Below, piece by piece: positions 42,252-50,877 of a DNA stretch of 64,000 nucleotides. Below the pieces are notes generated by a model. That model was not told where the DNA came from. It did no database searches and was given only the letters and a program-made list of their open reading frames with translations. The DNA is taken from NCBI GenBank assembly GCA_002483105.1, contig DLHG01000010.1, positions 1-64,000 on the forward strand, read 5' to 3'. A program made the translations under genes and the position numbers. The first letter of the stretch is position 1. Each line of letters starts with the position of its first letter. The stretch comes from Bacteroidetes bacterium UBA7674. GTDB taxonomy: Bacteria > Bacteroidota > Bacteroidia > Chitinophagales > Chitinophagaceae.

Positions 42252-43508
42252 ATGTGGGAGCGAATTACCGAGAAACTGAAAATACTATCTGATGCCGCTA
42301 AATACGATGTATCTTGTGCATCCAGCGGAGGCAAACGAAAGAACGAGAACAAGGGCTTAGGCAATAGTGCCAATTCAGGAATCTGTCATGCTTATACAGA
42401 AGACGGGCGTTGCGTATCGCTGCTGAAAATATTACTTACCAATTTCTGCATCTTCGACTGCGCCTATTGTGTAAGCAGGAAAAGCAACGATATAAAGCGG
42501 GCTGCCTTTACCGTGCAGGAAGTGGTGGACCTTACCATTAACTTCTATCGTCGCAACTATATAGAGGGATTGTTTCTTAGCTCAGGCATTTTCACCAATG
42601 CCGACTATACTATGGAGCGGCTGGTGCTGATAGCTAAGAAGCTGCGCACCGAACACAACTTCCATGGGTACATACACCTGAAGGCAATTCCCGGTGCCAG
42701 TCCTGAGTTGCTGAGAGAAGCAGGCCTCTATGCCGACCGGCTCAGCATAAATATAGAGATGCCCACCGAGCAGGGTTTGAAGCTATTAGCCCCTGATAAG
42801 AACAGGGAGGATATGATCCGCCCGATGAACTACCTGAAGACCGAGATACAACAGTATAAGGAAGAGATAGTAAAATTCAAGAAGACACCGGCGTTTGCCC
42901 CTGCGGGTCAAAGCACGCAGATGGTGGTAGGCGCTACACAGGAAACAGATCTGCAGGTATTATATACCGCCAATCATTTCTACAAGAAGATGCAGATGAA
43001 ACGGGTGTACTATTCGGGCTACGTGCCTATCAGTACAGATAACCGATTGCCTGCTATTGGTACACCCGTACCGATGATACGGGAGAACAGGCTTTACCAG
43101 GCCGACTGGCTGTTGCGTTTCTATAGCTTTAATGTTAATGAACTGATATCACCGGAGCAACCATTACTTGACCTGGATATTGACCCTAAACTCTCCTGGG
43201 CATTGCGCAACCTAAGCATTTTCCCGCTGGATATAAATAAAGCAGAACTGCCACTGATAAAGCGTATTCCCGGGATTGGAGTATCGTCAGCACTGAAAAT
43301 AGTTGCAGCACGAAAATTCCGTAAGCTGAACTGGGAACACCTGAAAAAAATGGGCATTGCGCTGAACAGGGCGAGATACTTCATTACCTGCAACAGCCCG
43401 GATTTTGAAATAAAAGATTACCAGCCACAGCAGATAAAGCAGTTCATACTTACCAAGGGGAACAGTAAGTATGAAAACACCTTCTCACAGCAAATACCAC
43501 TGTTCTGA
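42252..43508 (+). CDS. Putative DNA modification/repair radical SAM protein with HhH tail
   Basis: A 418-residue protein from the ATG at 42252 (the frame is open to 42144, but the family begins at MWERITEKLKILSDAAKYD). The radical SAM [4Fe-4S] motif CxxxCxxC is present at C66-C70-C73 (FCIFDCAYC), followed by a TIM-barrel domain (FLSSGIF, HLKAIPGA, LSINIEMP). Residues ~330-365 form a helix-hairpin-helix DNA-binding element (IKRIPGIGVSSALKIVAARK). I recognise this as the family described as a putative DNA modification/repair radical SAM protein (TIGR03916). Its stop overlaps the start of the DUF4130 partner (TGATG), the known companion of this family, so the two proteins most likely act together. 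Substrate and chemistry are not established as far as I know. Confidence 0.92.
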   Translation: MWERITEKLKILSDAAKYDVSCASSGGKRKNENKGLGNSANSGICHAYTEDGRCVSLLKILLTNFCIFDCAYCVSRKSNDIKRAAFTVQEVVDLTINFYRRNYIEGLFLSSGIFTNADYTMERLVLIAKKLRTEHNFHGYIHLKAIPGASPELLREAGLYADRLSINIEMPTEQGLKLLAPDKNREDMIRPMNYLKTEIQQYKEEIVKFKKTPAFAPAGQSTQMVVGATQETDLQVLYTANHFYKKMQMKRVYYSGYVPISTDNRLPAIGTPVPMIRENRLYQADWLLRFYSFNVNELISPEQPLLDLDIDPKLSWALRNLSIFPLDINKAELPLIKRIPGIGVSSALKIVAARKFRKLNWEHLKKMGIALNRARYFITCNSPDFEIKDYQPQQIKQFILTKGNSKYENTFSQQIPLF

Positions 43509-44275
43509 TGCAGACGCTGATATATGATGGCAGCTTTGAGGGGTGGCTATGCGCGGTATTTGATGTGTACGAGTATAAGTACGCTAATGTAACTATCTGC
43601 ACTGATAATCAGAGGCAAGATAGTCTGTGGGGAGAGACCCGTCTTGTTTACACTGACAAGCAAAAAGCGGATCGGGTCGTGAAAGGTTTGAAGCAGTATA
43701 TTTCTGCCGTGGCGATGCAACAACTATACAAGACATTCCTCTCGGAGCAGAAGGGCATGGAGGATATGCTGCTGGAGTATGTACAGTACGTGTTTCGCGA
43801 GAAAAAAGATATAGCCAAAGACTACAGTCACCATGCGGCGAGATATGTAGATGATACTGCGCATAAAGTACACCGGGAGAAGCACAGGATGGAAGCCTTT
43901 GTCCGTTTCCAGAAAACGGGGGATGACATATACTTCGCGCTTGTGGAGCCTGACTTTAATGTGTTGCCGCTCATACTCAAACATTTCCGCGACCGCTATG
44001 CCGACCAAAAGTGGCTGATCTATGATAAGAAAAGAAAGTACGGCATCTATTACGACCTGCACAAGACAGAATTCATTCAACTGGACTTTGATACCCAAAG
44101 CAGCAATAAAGACATTGCTGCCATCCTCAACGAGTCAGAACTACCCTACCAGCAGCTCTGGAAGGACTACTTCAACAGCACCAACATCAAGGCCCGCAAG
44201 AACATGAAGCTGCACATCAGGCATATGCCGCTGAGGTATTGGAAATATTTAGTAGAAAAACAGCCCGAAATATAA
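43508..44275 (+). CDS. DUF4130 / TIGR03915-type probable DNA metabolism protein
   Basis: A 255-residue protein. It opens with YDGSFEGWLCAVFDVYEYK, the signature start of the DUF4130 family, and includes YVQYVFREKKDIAKDYSHHAARYVDDTAHKVHREKHRMEAFVRFQKTGD split over residues ~95-140, and the C-terminal PLILKHFRDRYADQKWLIYDKKRKYGIYYD. In some bacteria this domain is fused to a uracil-DNA-glycosylase-like domain (TIGR03914); at 255 residues the present protein is the stand-alone form and that domain is absent. It is translationally coupled to the radical SAM gene by a one-base overlap. A role in DNA repair is inferred from those fusions and from the partner, not proven. Confidence 0.92.
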   Translation: MQTLIYDGSFEGWLCAVFDVYEYKYANVTICTDNQRQDSLWGETRLVYTDKQKADRVVKGLKQYISAVAMQQLYKTFLSEQKGMEDMLLEYVQYVFREKKDIAKDYSHHAARYVDDTAHKVHREKHRMEAFVRFQKTGDDIYFALVEPDFNVLPLILKHFRDRYADQKWLIYDKKRKYGIYYDLHKTEFIQLDFDTQSSNKDIAAILNESELPYQQLWKDYFNSTNIKARKNMKLHIRHMPLRYWKYLVEKQPEI

Positions 44276-44327
44276 AGGGTGAGGAATTATCCCCACCCTT
44301 GAAATATTAACTTTAGAGGCAACTACA
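44274..44327. repeat. Copy 1 of a duplicated 3'-end segment with terminator hairpin
   Basis: This 54-bp segment is the same as 46442-46496 except for one A indel and one C/T change. It starts on the minus strand exactly at the stop codon of the T9SS gene and contains a hairpin (AAGGGTG with CACCCTT plus inner GG/CC). It also overlaps the last codon of the convergent DUF4130 gene, so the hairpin can serve both genes. Confidence 0.9.
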
Positions 44328-46359
44328 GCTTCACAAACTTCCTTACCTCAGTGCCGTCCTCCCCTTTCAGGCTGATGTAGTAGATGCCTGTGGAGAGGTT
44401 TTTGATATTCACCTTCGACTCTTTACTATTCATATTCCTTTTCATCATCTCTTGGCCTAAGCTGTTGGTGATGGTGAATGAGGTGAATTGCTTCTCTGTC
44501 TTGATGGTGAGTTCTTCGGTGGCGGGATTGGGGTAGATCAGTATCTTGCCTTCTCCTAAGACAACTTCATTTACGCTAGCCGGCCAGCAAGCACCCGTTA
44601 TCGCAACATTCGTTAGCACAGCAGGCATATAGTCGAAGTAAATACCAGCCTTGTTGGTGACAGACGAACCGATCGGGAAGTTATCTACCATATCAATAGT
44701 GTACATCACCATACCGTGTCTTGCAGGACTGGAACTGTCGGGAAGATTGATATTGGGGAATTCAAATTTCAGGATGTTGTATCCGCCGTTGCTCACCTTT
44801 GTTACATTCATGAGGTGGGATGCTGCGAGTATTTTTACACTATGCATTTCAAAGCCTGCACTGAGTGTATCCATCACATAAATACGGTGTGCAGTATCAT
44901 TACCCATGTTCTCAAATGTGACCGTGTATTGCAATCTAGTGCCCGGCACTACACAACCTGATGGTGAAACGTAAACGGCATTAGGGTCGTATGGACCTGT
45001 AACGGTGTCGTGACGATTGATGATGTTGTTGGCGGGATTAATGTCGCCTGTTATCGGTGTAATTTCAAATTTTGTTTGGACGGTATCTCCGGGAGTGAGG
45101 ATTGTGCCATTGTGATTCAAACGGACATGGAGGTGAGCCGGCTGACTAGTGAACGCTGAAAGTCCATTAACGTTCCAGGAAGCAGTATTGCCGGACTGAG
45201 AATTGGGAGTCATATTGGCACTATGAAATTGGTATTTAGGGCTGAAAGTCATAGTGACAACTCCATTCTGGGGCAAACAATGTGTGTTGCTTATTACAAA
45301 GTCTGCATCAGAACGATTTGCCGCAGTGATCAATGACAAGTTGATTCCAAAATCAAACGTATTAACATTCCCACATGCTAAACCCATGTACTTAGTGGCA
45401 TTGATGCCCGGTTGAAATACATCTGTAATTATTCCGGTTCCGGGGCAAGCCGGAGAAATATCTCCCGGCAATTCAAGAATTTTGAACTGATAAACATCTC
45501 CAACACTTCCATAAGCTTCATAATTAAATCCGCTGATACATGAAATAGTATCAATTGGTAAATTATTCGAAATAACTTCTACAAGTATCGGATGCTGTAT
45601 CAGGGGTTCACTTACTGCATCATATAAACAATCATTGTTGATATCATTGTAATACCTAACAGACATATCAGAACAGACATCATGGTGATATACAATTGTA
45701 ATAGAATCTACTGGATTACTTCCTTCATATAAAACCTGATGAATGAAATAATTACCAGTAGCCAGATAGGTATGTTCTATTTGTGCATATCCTAAATTAT
45801 TACCACTTAAGATTGGTGTAGTTACTACGTTCCCTTCTCCGAAATCTGTTTCAATACTAACGTTTGGTTGATAACTATTCGTATTGACAGTTAACCTAGG
45901 GCCGGCGCAGGTGTGCATAGCCTGAAGGTGAAAGCTACCCTGCGTTGAAGTCTGAGACTGAAGATTAGACGTTAATGGAGAACAGTATATAAGCTCCCAT
46001 GTCCAAGGACTAGGATCTGAAATTAAATTTACTAACGTGTCTATAACTGCAGTATCTACATTGCGGGTAATAAGAAGGGTTGAATTGGGTAATGCATATA
46101 TTACGTTGGTTATCACCCCACCATTCTGATAGTAAAGATAACCACCTTCACCTATGTAGAAGGTACAATCGTAGTTTAGGGGCATTACAAGAAGGCTATC
46201 ACCATAACCAACAAAATAACTGGAGCCTGTATCATTACTGATTGTCAGAGTTCCATTGACCATGGTCACGGAATTGGGAATGTTTACATTACATTGCCCC
46301 TCTGACCGAAAAGGCACAACGAATACAGAAAACAATAAAAGTAACCTTACGAATTTCAT
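44323..46359 (-). CDS. Secreted protein with DUF7619-like domain and T9SS type A sorting domain
   Basis: A 678-residue cargo of the type IX secretion system. A signal peptide (MKFVRLLLLFSVFVVPFRSEGQ) is followed by about 350 residues of beta-rich sequence. Residues ~465-595 form the conserved repeat-type domain often found before sorting domains (DPNAVYVSPSGCVVPGTRLQYTVTFENMG...NPFGSSVTNKAGIYFDY-like). The last 75 residues carry the type A sorting signal: ILIYPNPATEELTI, SLGQEMMKRNM, LSTGIYYISL and the basic VRKFVKL end. It probably acts as a surface or secreted structural protein. Its 3' end is nearly identical to that of the next minus-strand gene (see repeats). Confidence 0.92.
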   Translation of the reverse strand: MKFVRLLLLFSVFVVPFRSEGQCNVNIPNSVTMVNGTLTISNDTGSSYFVGYGDSLLVMPLNYDCTFYIGEGGYLYYQNGGVITNVIYALPNSTLLITRNVDTAVIDTLVNLISDPSPWTWELIYCSPLTSNLQSQTSTQGSFHLQAMHTCAGPRLTVNTNSYQPNVSIETDFGEGNVVTTPILSGNNLGYAQIEHTYLATGNYFIHQVLYEGSNPVDSITIVYHHDVCSDMSVRYYNDINNDCLYDAVSEPLIQHPILVEVISNNLPIDTISCISGFNYEAYGSVGDVYQFKILELPGDISPACPGTGIITDVFQPGINATKYMGLACGNVNTFDFGINLSLITAANRSDADFVISNTHCLPQNGVVTMTFSPKYQFHSANMTPNSQSGNTASWNVNGLSAFTSQPAHLHVRLNHNGTILTPGDTVQTKFEITPITGDINPANNIINRHDTVTGPYDPNAVYVSPSGCVVPGTRLQYTVTFENMGNDTAHRIYVMDTLSAGFEMHSVKILAASHLMNVTKVSNGGYNILKFEFPNINLPDSSSPARHGMVMYTIDMVDNFPIGSSVTNKAGIYFDYMPAVLTNVAITGACWPASVNEVVLGEGKILIYPNPATEELTIKTEKQFTSFTITNSLGQEMMKRNMNSKESKVNIKNLSTGIYYISLKGEDGTEVRKFVKL

Positions 46360-46441
46360 ACACCTGGGATTTTAAAGGTTAAAACAACTCATACACCTGA
46401 CAGACGTAGATTATTAATAATCTGTTAGTAAAAAACACAAA

Positions 46442-46496
46442 AAAGGGTGAGGAATTATCCCCACCCTTGAAAATATTAACTTTAGAGGCAATTACA
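46442..46496. repeat. Copy 2 of the duplicated 3'-end segment with terminator hairpin
   Basis: A 55-bp near-identical copy of 44274-44327. It begins at the TAA stop of the carboxylase gene and holds the same hairpin (AAGGGTG 46443-46449 with CACCCTT 46462-46468). On the minus strand it is followed by TTTTTTGTGTTTTTT, so it acts as the carboxylase terminator. Confidence 0.9.
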
Positions 46497-48120
46497 CCTG
46501 GAATACCCCCATCTTAAACTCCTTAATCTCCGGGTTATGGTTGGCGGCGTTGATGCCTTCGGAGATATGGCGGCGGGTTTCTACCGGGTCTATTATCTCA
46601 TCTACCCAGAGGCGCGCCGCTGCGTAGTAAGACGTAGTCTGTTCTGTGTATTTATCGGTTATATCTTTCAGCATTTGCGTTTCTACTTCGGGGTCTATTA
46701 TTTCACCCTTGGCTTTCAGCGATGCTACCTGTATTTGTAATAATGTCTTGGCTGCTTGTTCCCCACCCATTACCGCTATCTTGGCATTGGGCCATGCGTA
46801 GATGAAGCGCGGATCGTAAGCCTTGCCGCACATAGCGTAGTTACCAGCGCCATAGGAATTGCCTATGATGATGGTGATCTTTGGCACTACTGAATTGGCA
46901 ACAGCGTTTACCAGCTTCGCTCCGTCTTTGATTATGCCTGAATGCTCGCTGCGGCTGCCTACCATAAAACCTGTTACGTCTTGCAGGAAGACCAATGGTA
47001 TTTTCTTCTGGTTGCAGTTCTGTATAAACCGTGCTGCTTTGTCGGCACTGTCGTTGTAGATAACACCACCCAGTTGCATTTCGCCTTTGCCGCTCTTTAC
47101 TATTTTACGTTGATTGGCTACGATACCAACAGCCCAACCGTCGACACGCGCATAACCACATACGATGGTCTTGCCATAATCTTCTTTGAACTGGTCGAAC
47201 TCTGAATTGTCCACCATGCGTTCGATAACATCTACTACATTATATGCTTTGCTGTTGTCAGCAGATACCAGTCCGTAAATTTCTTTAGGATCTTTAGCCG
47301 GTTCGGCAGGTTTCGCCCTGTCAAAGCCCGCGCGGGGTTGTTCCCCTATTTTATCCATTATGCGGCGCACCTGGTCGAGGCACTCCGCTTCTGTGTCAAA
47401 TTTATAGTCGGCTATACCGCTGATCTCGGTGTGCGTTTTTGCACCACCCAGTGTTTGTATATCTATGTCTTCACCTATCGCAGCCTTCACCAGGTAAGGA
47501 CCAGCCAGGAATATAGAACCATTCCCTTCCACCATCAGCGTTTCATCACTCATGATAGGTAAGTAAGCGCCGCCCGCTACACAGCTACCCATTACCGCAG
47601 CTATCTGGCTGATACCCATGGCACTCATCTGCGCATTGTTGCGGAAGATGCGCCCGAAGTGTTCTTTGTCCGGGAATATCTCATCCTGCATAGGCAGGTA
47701 CACACCAGCGCTATCTACTATATAGACTACCGGCAGGCGGTTCTCCATAGCTATCTCCTGCAGGCGAAGGTTCTTCTTGCCTGTTATCGGGAACCATGCA
47801 CCTGCTTTTACAGTATTGTCGTTGGCTATGATCATTGTCTGGCGGCCATGAATATATCCAAGGCCCGCCACAGTACCACCCGCAGGGCAACCGCCATGTT
47901 CCTGGTACATTTCATATCCCACAAAAGAACCGATCTCGGTAAATACCGAATCCTTATCAATAAGATAGGCAATACGCTCCCGCGGGCTCATTTTGCCTTT
48001 CTCCCTTGCTTTATCCATGGCCTTCTTGCCACCACCCAGGCTCACCTGTGCGTGGCGTTGTTTCATTTGGCTTACGGACATGCGCATAGCATCTTCATTC
48101 TTATTAAATTCCAGATTCAT
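46492..48120 (-). CDS. Biotin-dependent acyl-CoA carboxylase beta subunit (MCC/PCC type)
   Basis: A 542-residue carboxyltransferase. The features are those of the methylcrotonoyl/propionyl-CoA carboxylase beta family: MSPRERIAYLIDKDSVFTEIG, the crotonase-like acyl-CoA oxyanion segment GSCVAGGAYLPIMSDE, NGSIFLAGPYLVKAAIGE, and the second domain's PLVFLQDVTGFMVGSRSEHSGIIKDGAKLVNAV and IGNSYGAGNYAMCGKAYDPRF. It transfers carboxyl from carboxybiotin to an acyl-CoA. The RNNAQMSAMGISQIA segment resembles the methylcrotonoyl branch (leucine breakdown), but acyl specificity is not certain. The biotin carboxylase/BCCP subunit is not in the window. A -7 box lies 24 nt upstream. Confidence 0.95.
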   Translation of the reverse strand: MNLEFNKNEDAMRMSVSQMKQRHAQVSLGGGKKAMDKAREKGKMSPRERIAYLIDKDSVFTEIGSFVGYEMYQEHGGCPAGGTVAGLGYIHGRQTMIIANDNTVKAGAWFPITGKKNLRLQEIAMENRLPVVYIVDSAGVYLPMQDEIFPDKEHFGRIFRNNAQMSAMGISQIAAVMGSCVAGGAYLPIMSDETLMVEGNGSIFLAGPYLVKAAIGEDIDIQTLGGAKTHTEISGIADYKFDTEAECLDQVRRIMDKIGEQPRAGFDRAKPAEPAKDPKEIYGLVSADNSKAYNVVDVIERMVDNSEFDQFKEDYGKTIVCGYARVDGWAVGIVANQRKIVKSGKGEMQLGGVIYNDSADKAARFIQNCNQKKIPLVFLQDVTGFMVGSRSEHSGIIKDGAKLVNAVANSVVPKITIIIGNSYGAGNYAMCGKAYDPRFIYAWPNAKIAVMGGEQAAKTLLQIQVASLKAKGEIIDPEVETQMLKDITDKYTEQTTSYYAAARLWVDEIIDPVETRRHISEGINAANHNPEIKEFKMGVFQV

Positions 48121-48143
48121 TTAAGGTGTTCTTTTTAGCAGAG

Positions 48144-48151
48144 CAAAAATA
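48144..48151 (-). promoter_or_regulatory. -7 promoter box (TATTTTTG) upstream of the carboxylase
   Basis: Minus-strand TATTTTTG is an exact TAnnTTTG match, 23 nt before the carboxylase ATG at 48120. Confidence 0.55.
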
Positions 48152-48359
48152 ACGGGATATTTGGATTATCCGTCGTCTGAAGCATATCAACACCTATTTT
48201 ACTATCATATATCATATCTATATGTTCTTAAGGCAAGAAAAACGGGGGATTTTTGTACTGAAGCCCAGTAGTATCACCTATTCTGCCCGTCTTATAATTG
48301 GGGAATACCCTTTTATTTAGGAACTTTATCATATCAATTTTATTGGTGAGTGTGAAACG

Positions 48360-50582
48360 ATGAGAAAATTCTATATTATTTGTTTTTTACTGTTGCTTAC
48401 CATAAACCCGAAAGCATTTTGTTCGCACATTTATGGTGGCGACCTACTCTATCAGCATATCTCCGGTAATACCTACAGGATAACAGTAGTGCTATATGGC
48501 GACTGCGGCAGTTCAGACCCCGCCACTTTCGCGTCGCTGAACAATTCTACTCCTGAGATATATGTATTCGACCCGCACGACGCGAGCTTTACTTCTAAAA
48601 TATACTTGCCAATAGACGTAGCCAACTCAAACGTTGAAGTTTCTCCCGTATGCCCGGCTGAAATTGGCAACACAACTTGCAATAGTGGTGTGTTGCCCGG
48701 CATAAAAAAATTCGTCTATTACCAGGACATCACCCTCCCGCATAACTCTACCGAATGGACATTTATATTTACAGGGCTGTTGGTAGGCAATACCAGCGCC
48801 GGCAGAACGAACAGCATCACCAATATCGTTTTCGGCTCTGCACTGCAGATTATGTACCTTGTTGCTAAGCTCAATAATACTAACGGACCTAACTCTTCCC
48901 CGGTCTATACTACAGTTCCCACACCGTTCTATTGTATCAATATAGCACAACAATATAACCAAGGCGCTTCTGACCCCGATGGTGACTCGCTGACGTTTGC
49001 CTTAGTGCCGGGATTAGTGAACGGCCAACCAACACAATACGTTTCACCTTATACGGCAACTACACCATTAGGAGCGAGTAGTTTTTCTTTCAACAACAAC
49101 AACGGGCAGATGTCGTTCACTCCTGACATCATACAAAAATCGCTGGTGGTGAATGAGGTGAAGGAATATAAGAATGGCCAGTTTGCAGGCAGCAGTATGA
49201 GAGAGATGAGCTTCATAGTGCTGAACAATTGCCAGAACCAACCACCCAATGGCGACCTGCCCACTAACGCGGGCATCATAGGTGGCATTATCCAGGGTGG
49301 CAATACGGTGAATGTATGTGCGGGAGCATCGCTGGTATCGTTTGCATTTTCTCCGAACGACCCTGATCCGGCAGATGATATACAGCTGAGTGTTTACAAT
49401 ACGCCACCGGGTGCTGTAGTGGATATACAGAACAACAATACGCACAACCCCACTGTTACCTTTAACTGGAACACCACAGGCGTAGCCGCAGGCTTCTATA
49501 CCTTCTATATCAATTACAGGGACAACGGTTGCCCTATCTCCAGCAACCAGACAGTGGCTTATACCATACAGGTAGCTAATCCTTACTCCATTACCGGGCA
49601 AGTATTATCAGCTACGGAATGTTCGCACCAGGCGGCTGTTCAGTTCAACATGTATAACGGTATCATCCCCAGAACTGTGACCGTACTTCAGGGCGGCAAC
49701 ATCATCAAGACCTTTACCGATAATACGGGTGTAATAAACGACAGTCTCTATGCTGGTACTTATACCGTACGTGTTTCGTCCAATTACTTTGAATGCGATA
49801 CCACTATCACCTTTGTGGTAGCTGACAGTGGCAGGTATCCATTCCCGCCACAAGTTGACAATGTCGGTTTCTGCCTGGGCAGCGACCCACAGTCGCTGAA
49901 TGTAATAGGCGTGCCGGGCAGCACGATACTCTGGTACAATACTGATGGTACGCCATTGCCTGCAGCACCCAGCTATAGTACGGACCAGGCGGGGCAATAT
50001 AGCTGGTTGATAGCGCAGAAAGTCGGCGCTTGTTTGTCGGACTCAACGCCTATTAAAGTGGTGATCAACGAAAGGCCTGATGTACAGATAATAAATCAGC
50101 CGGGGACCATATGCTATGCAGATAAGGTGCACCTGGAAGCAACAGGAGCTTACGACTACCAATGGTTACCATTGGGTAGTATTGAAAAAGTAGGTAAAGA
50201 AGCCTATGGCACTGTTACTGCTCCTATTACTTATACAGTTATAGGCAGTGACCTGAACAATTGTAAAGACACAGCAAAGATCACCTACAGCGACATTGAG
50301 AATTGTTGCAACTTTGCTTACCCCAATGCCTTTACACCCAACGGTGATGGTAAGAACGACAGGTTCCGCCCGGTGATATATGGCAATATGGAGGAGTATG
50401 AACTAACTGTCTTTAACAGGTACGGGCAAAAAATATATTACAGCGAAGATGCAAAAAGCGGATGGGATGGAACCTTCAAAGGTGCCCGTTGTGATGTAGG
50501 TATGTATTACTTCCTGGTAAAAGCGAAATGCTATACTGGGCTGAAGGAAGAACACAGCAGCGCTGTTAATTTGCTGCGGTAG
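48360..50582 (+). CDS. Gliding-associated T9SS type B secreted protein
   Basis: A 740-residue secreted protein. A signal peptide (FYIICFLLLLTINPKAFCS) precedes several beta-sandwich modules; the opening HIYGGDLLYQHISGNTYRITVVLYGDCG and SLTFALVPG regions are typical of large Bacteroidota surface proteins, and PKD-like segments follow near residues 390-600. The last ~90 residues are the gliding-motility-associated/type B T9SS sorting domain: NAFTPNGDGKNDRFRP, LTVFNRYGQKIYYS, GWDGTFKGARCDVGMYYFLVKAKC. Type B cargo is exported by the same T9SS as type A but uses a different targeting end. It may have adhesin or surface-structural roles; no enzyme motif is seen. It is a single gene followed by a palindromic terminator-like element. 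Confidence 0.92.
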   Translation: MRKFYIICFLLLLTINPKAFCSHIYGGDLLYQHISGNTYRITVVLYGDCGSSDPATFASLNNSTPEIYVFDPHDASFTSKIYLPIDVANSNVEVSPVCPAEIGNTTCNSGVLPGIKKFVYYQDITLPHNSTEWTFIFTGLLVGNTSAGRTNSITNIVFGSALQIMYLVAKLNNTNGPNSSPVYTTVPTPFYCINIAQQYNQGASDPDGDSLTFALVPGLVNGQPTQYVSPYTATTPLGASSFSFNNNNGQMSFTPDIIQKSLVVNEVKEYKNGQFAGSSMREMSFIVLNNCQNQPPNGDLPTNAGIIGGIIQGGNTVNVCAGASLVSFAFSPNDPDPADDIQLSVYNTPPGAVVDIQNNNTHNPTVTFNWNTTGVAAGFYTFYINYRDNGCPISSNQTVAYTIQVANPYSITGQVLSATECSHQAAVQFNMYNGIIPRTVTVLQGGNIIKTFTDNTGVINDSLYAGTYTVRVSSNYFECDTTITFVVADSGRYPFPPQVDNVGFCLGSDPQSLNVIGVPGSTILWYNTDGTPLPAAPSYSTDQAGQYSWLIAQKVGACLSDSTPIKVVINERPDVQIINQPGTICYADKVHLEATGAYDYQWLPLGSIEKVGKEAYGTVTAPITYTVIGSDLNNCKDTAKITYSDIENCCNFAYPNAFTPNGDGKNDRFRPVIYGNMEEYELTVFNRYGQKIYYSEDAKSGWDGTFKGARCDVGMYYFLVKAKCYTGLKEEHSSAVNLLR

Positions 50583-50592
50583 GCCCCTCTAT

Positions 50593-50616
50593 CTCCCCTG
50601 AAGGGGAGGACATTTT
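50593..50616 (+). terminator. Palindromic terminator-like element (CTCCCC/GGGGAG)
   Basis: CTCCCCTGAAGGGGAG, a compact hairpin with a TGAA loop, followed by GACATTTTT, 10 bp after the gene stop. It resembles the C-rich intergenic element at 12133-12193. Confidence 0.65.
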
Positions 50617-50622
50617 TCCGTT

Positions 50623-50874
50623 TTAATAAAGATATTTATCAAAAGTTATCAAGGCACCTGAAGTTTCATTCGGCAAATCCATACTATCTATGATAGTATG
50701 TGACAGAAGACCCTGATGAAATTTCCAGTTGTCAAACCGATAATGTTTGTCAAGAATATCCAAAACTCTATTTAAATCTGCACGTTGCTGTTCAGGAAGA
50801 AAATCATTGGCTAAGTCATTATTGACCTTTGCGATAACCTGCCCTTTATATTTATCAAACAATTCTTGATGCAT
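50623..50874 (-). CDS. Small protein, unknown, cotranscribed with the ABC permease
   Basis: An 83-residue protein beginning three bases after the stop of the ABC-2 permease gene, so cotranscription is likely. It is soluble, amphipathic and predicted largely helical, with charged segments (LFDKYKGQVIAKVNNDLAND, RADLNRVLDILDKHYRFDNWKFHQG). No signal peptide, membrane helix or known motif is visible. The good spacing and the balanced amino acid use make it a likely gene; function unknown. Confidence 0.65.
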   Translation of the reverse strand: MHQELFDKYKGQVIAKVNNDLANDFLPEQQRADLNRVLDILDKHYRFDNWKFHQGLLSHTIIDSMDLPNETSGALITFDKYLY

Positions 50875-50877
50875 ATG

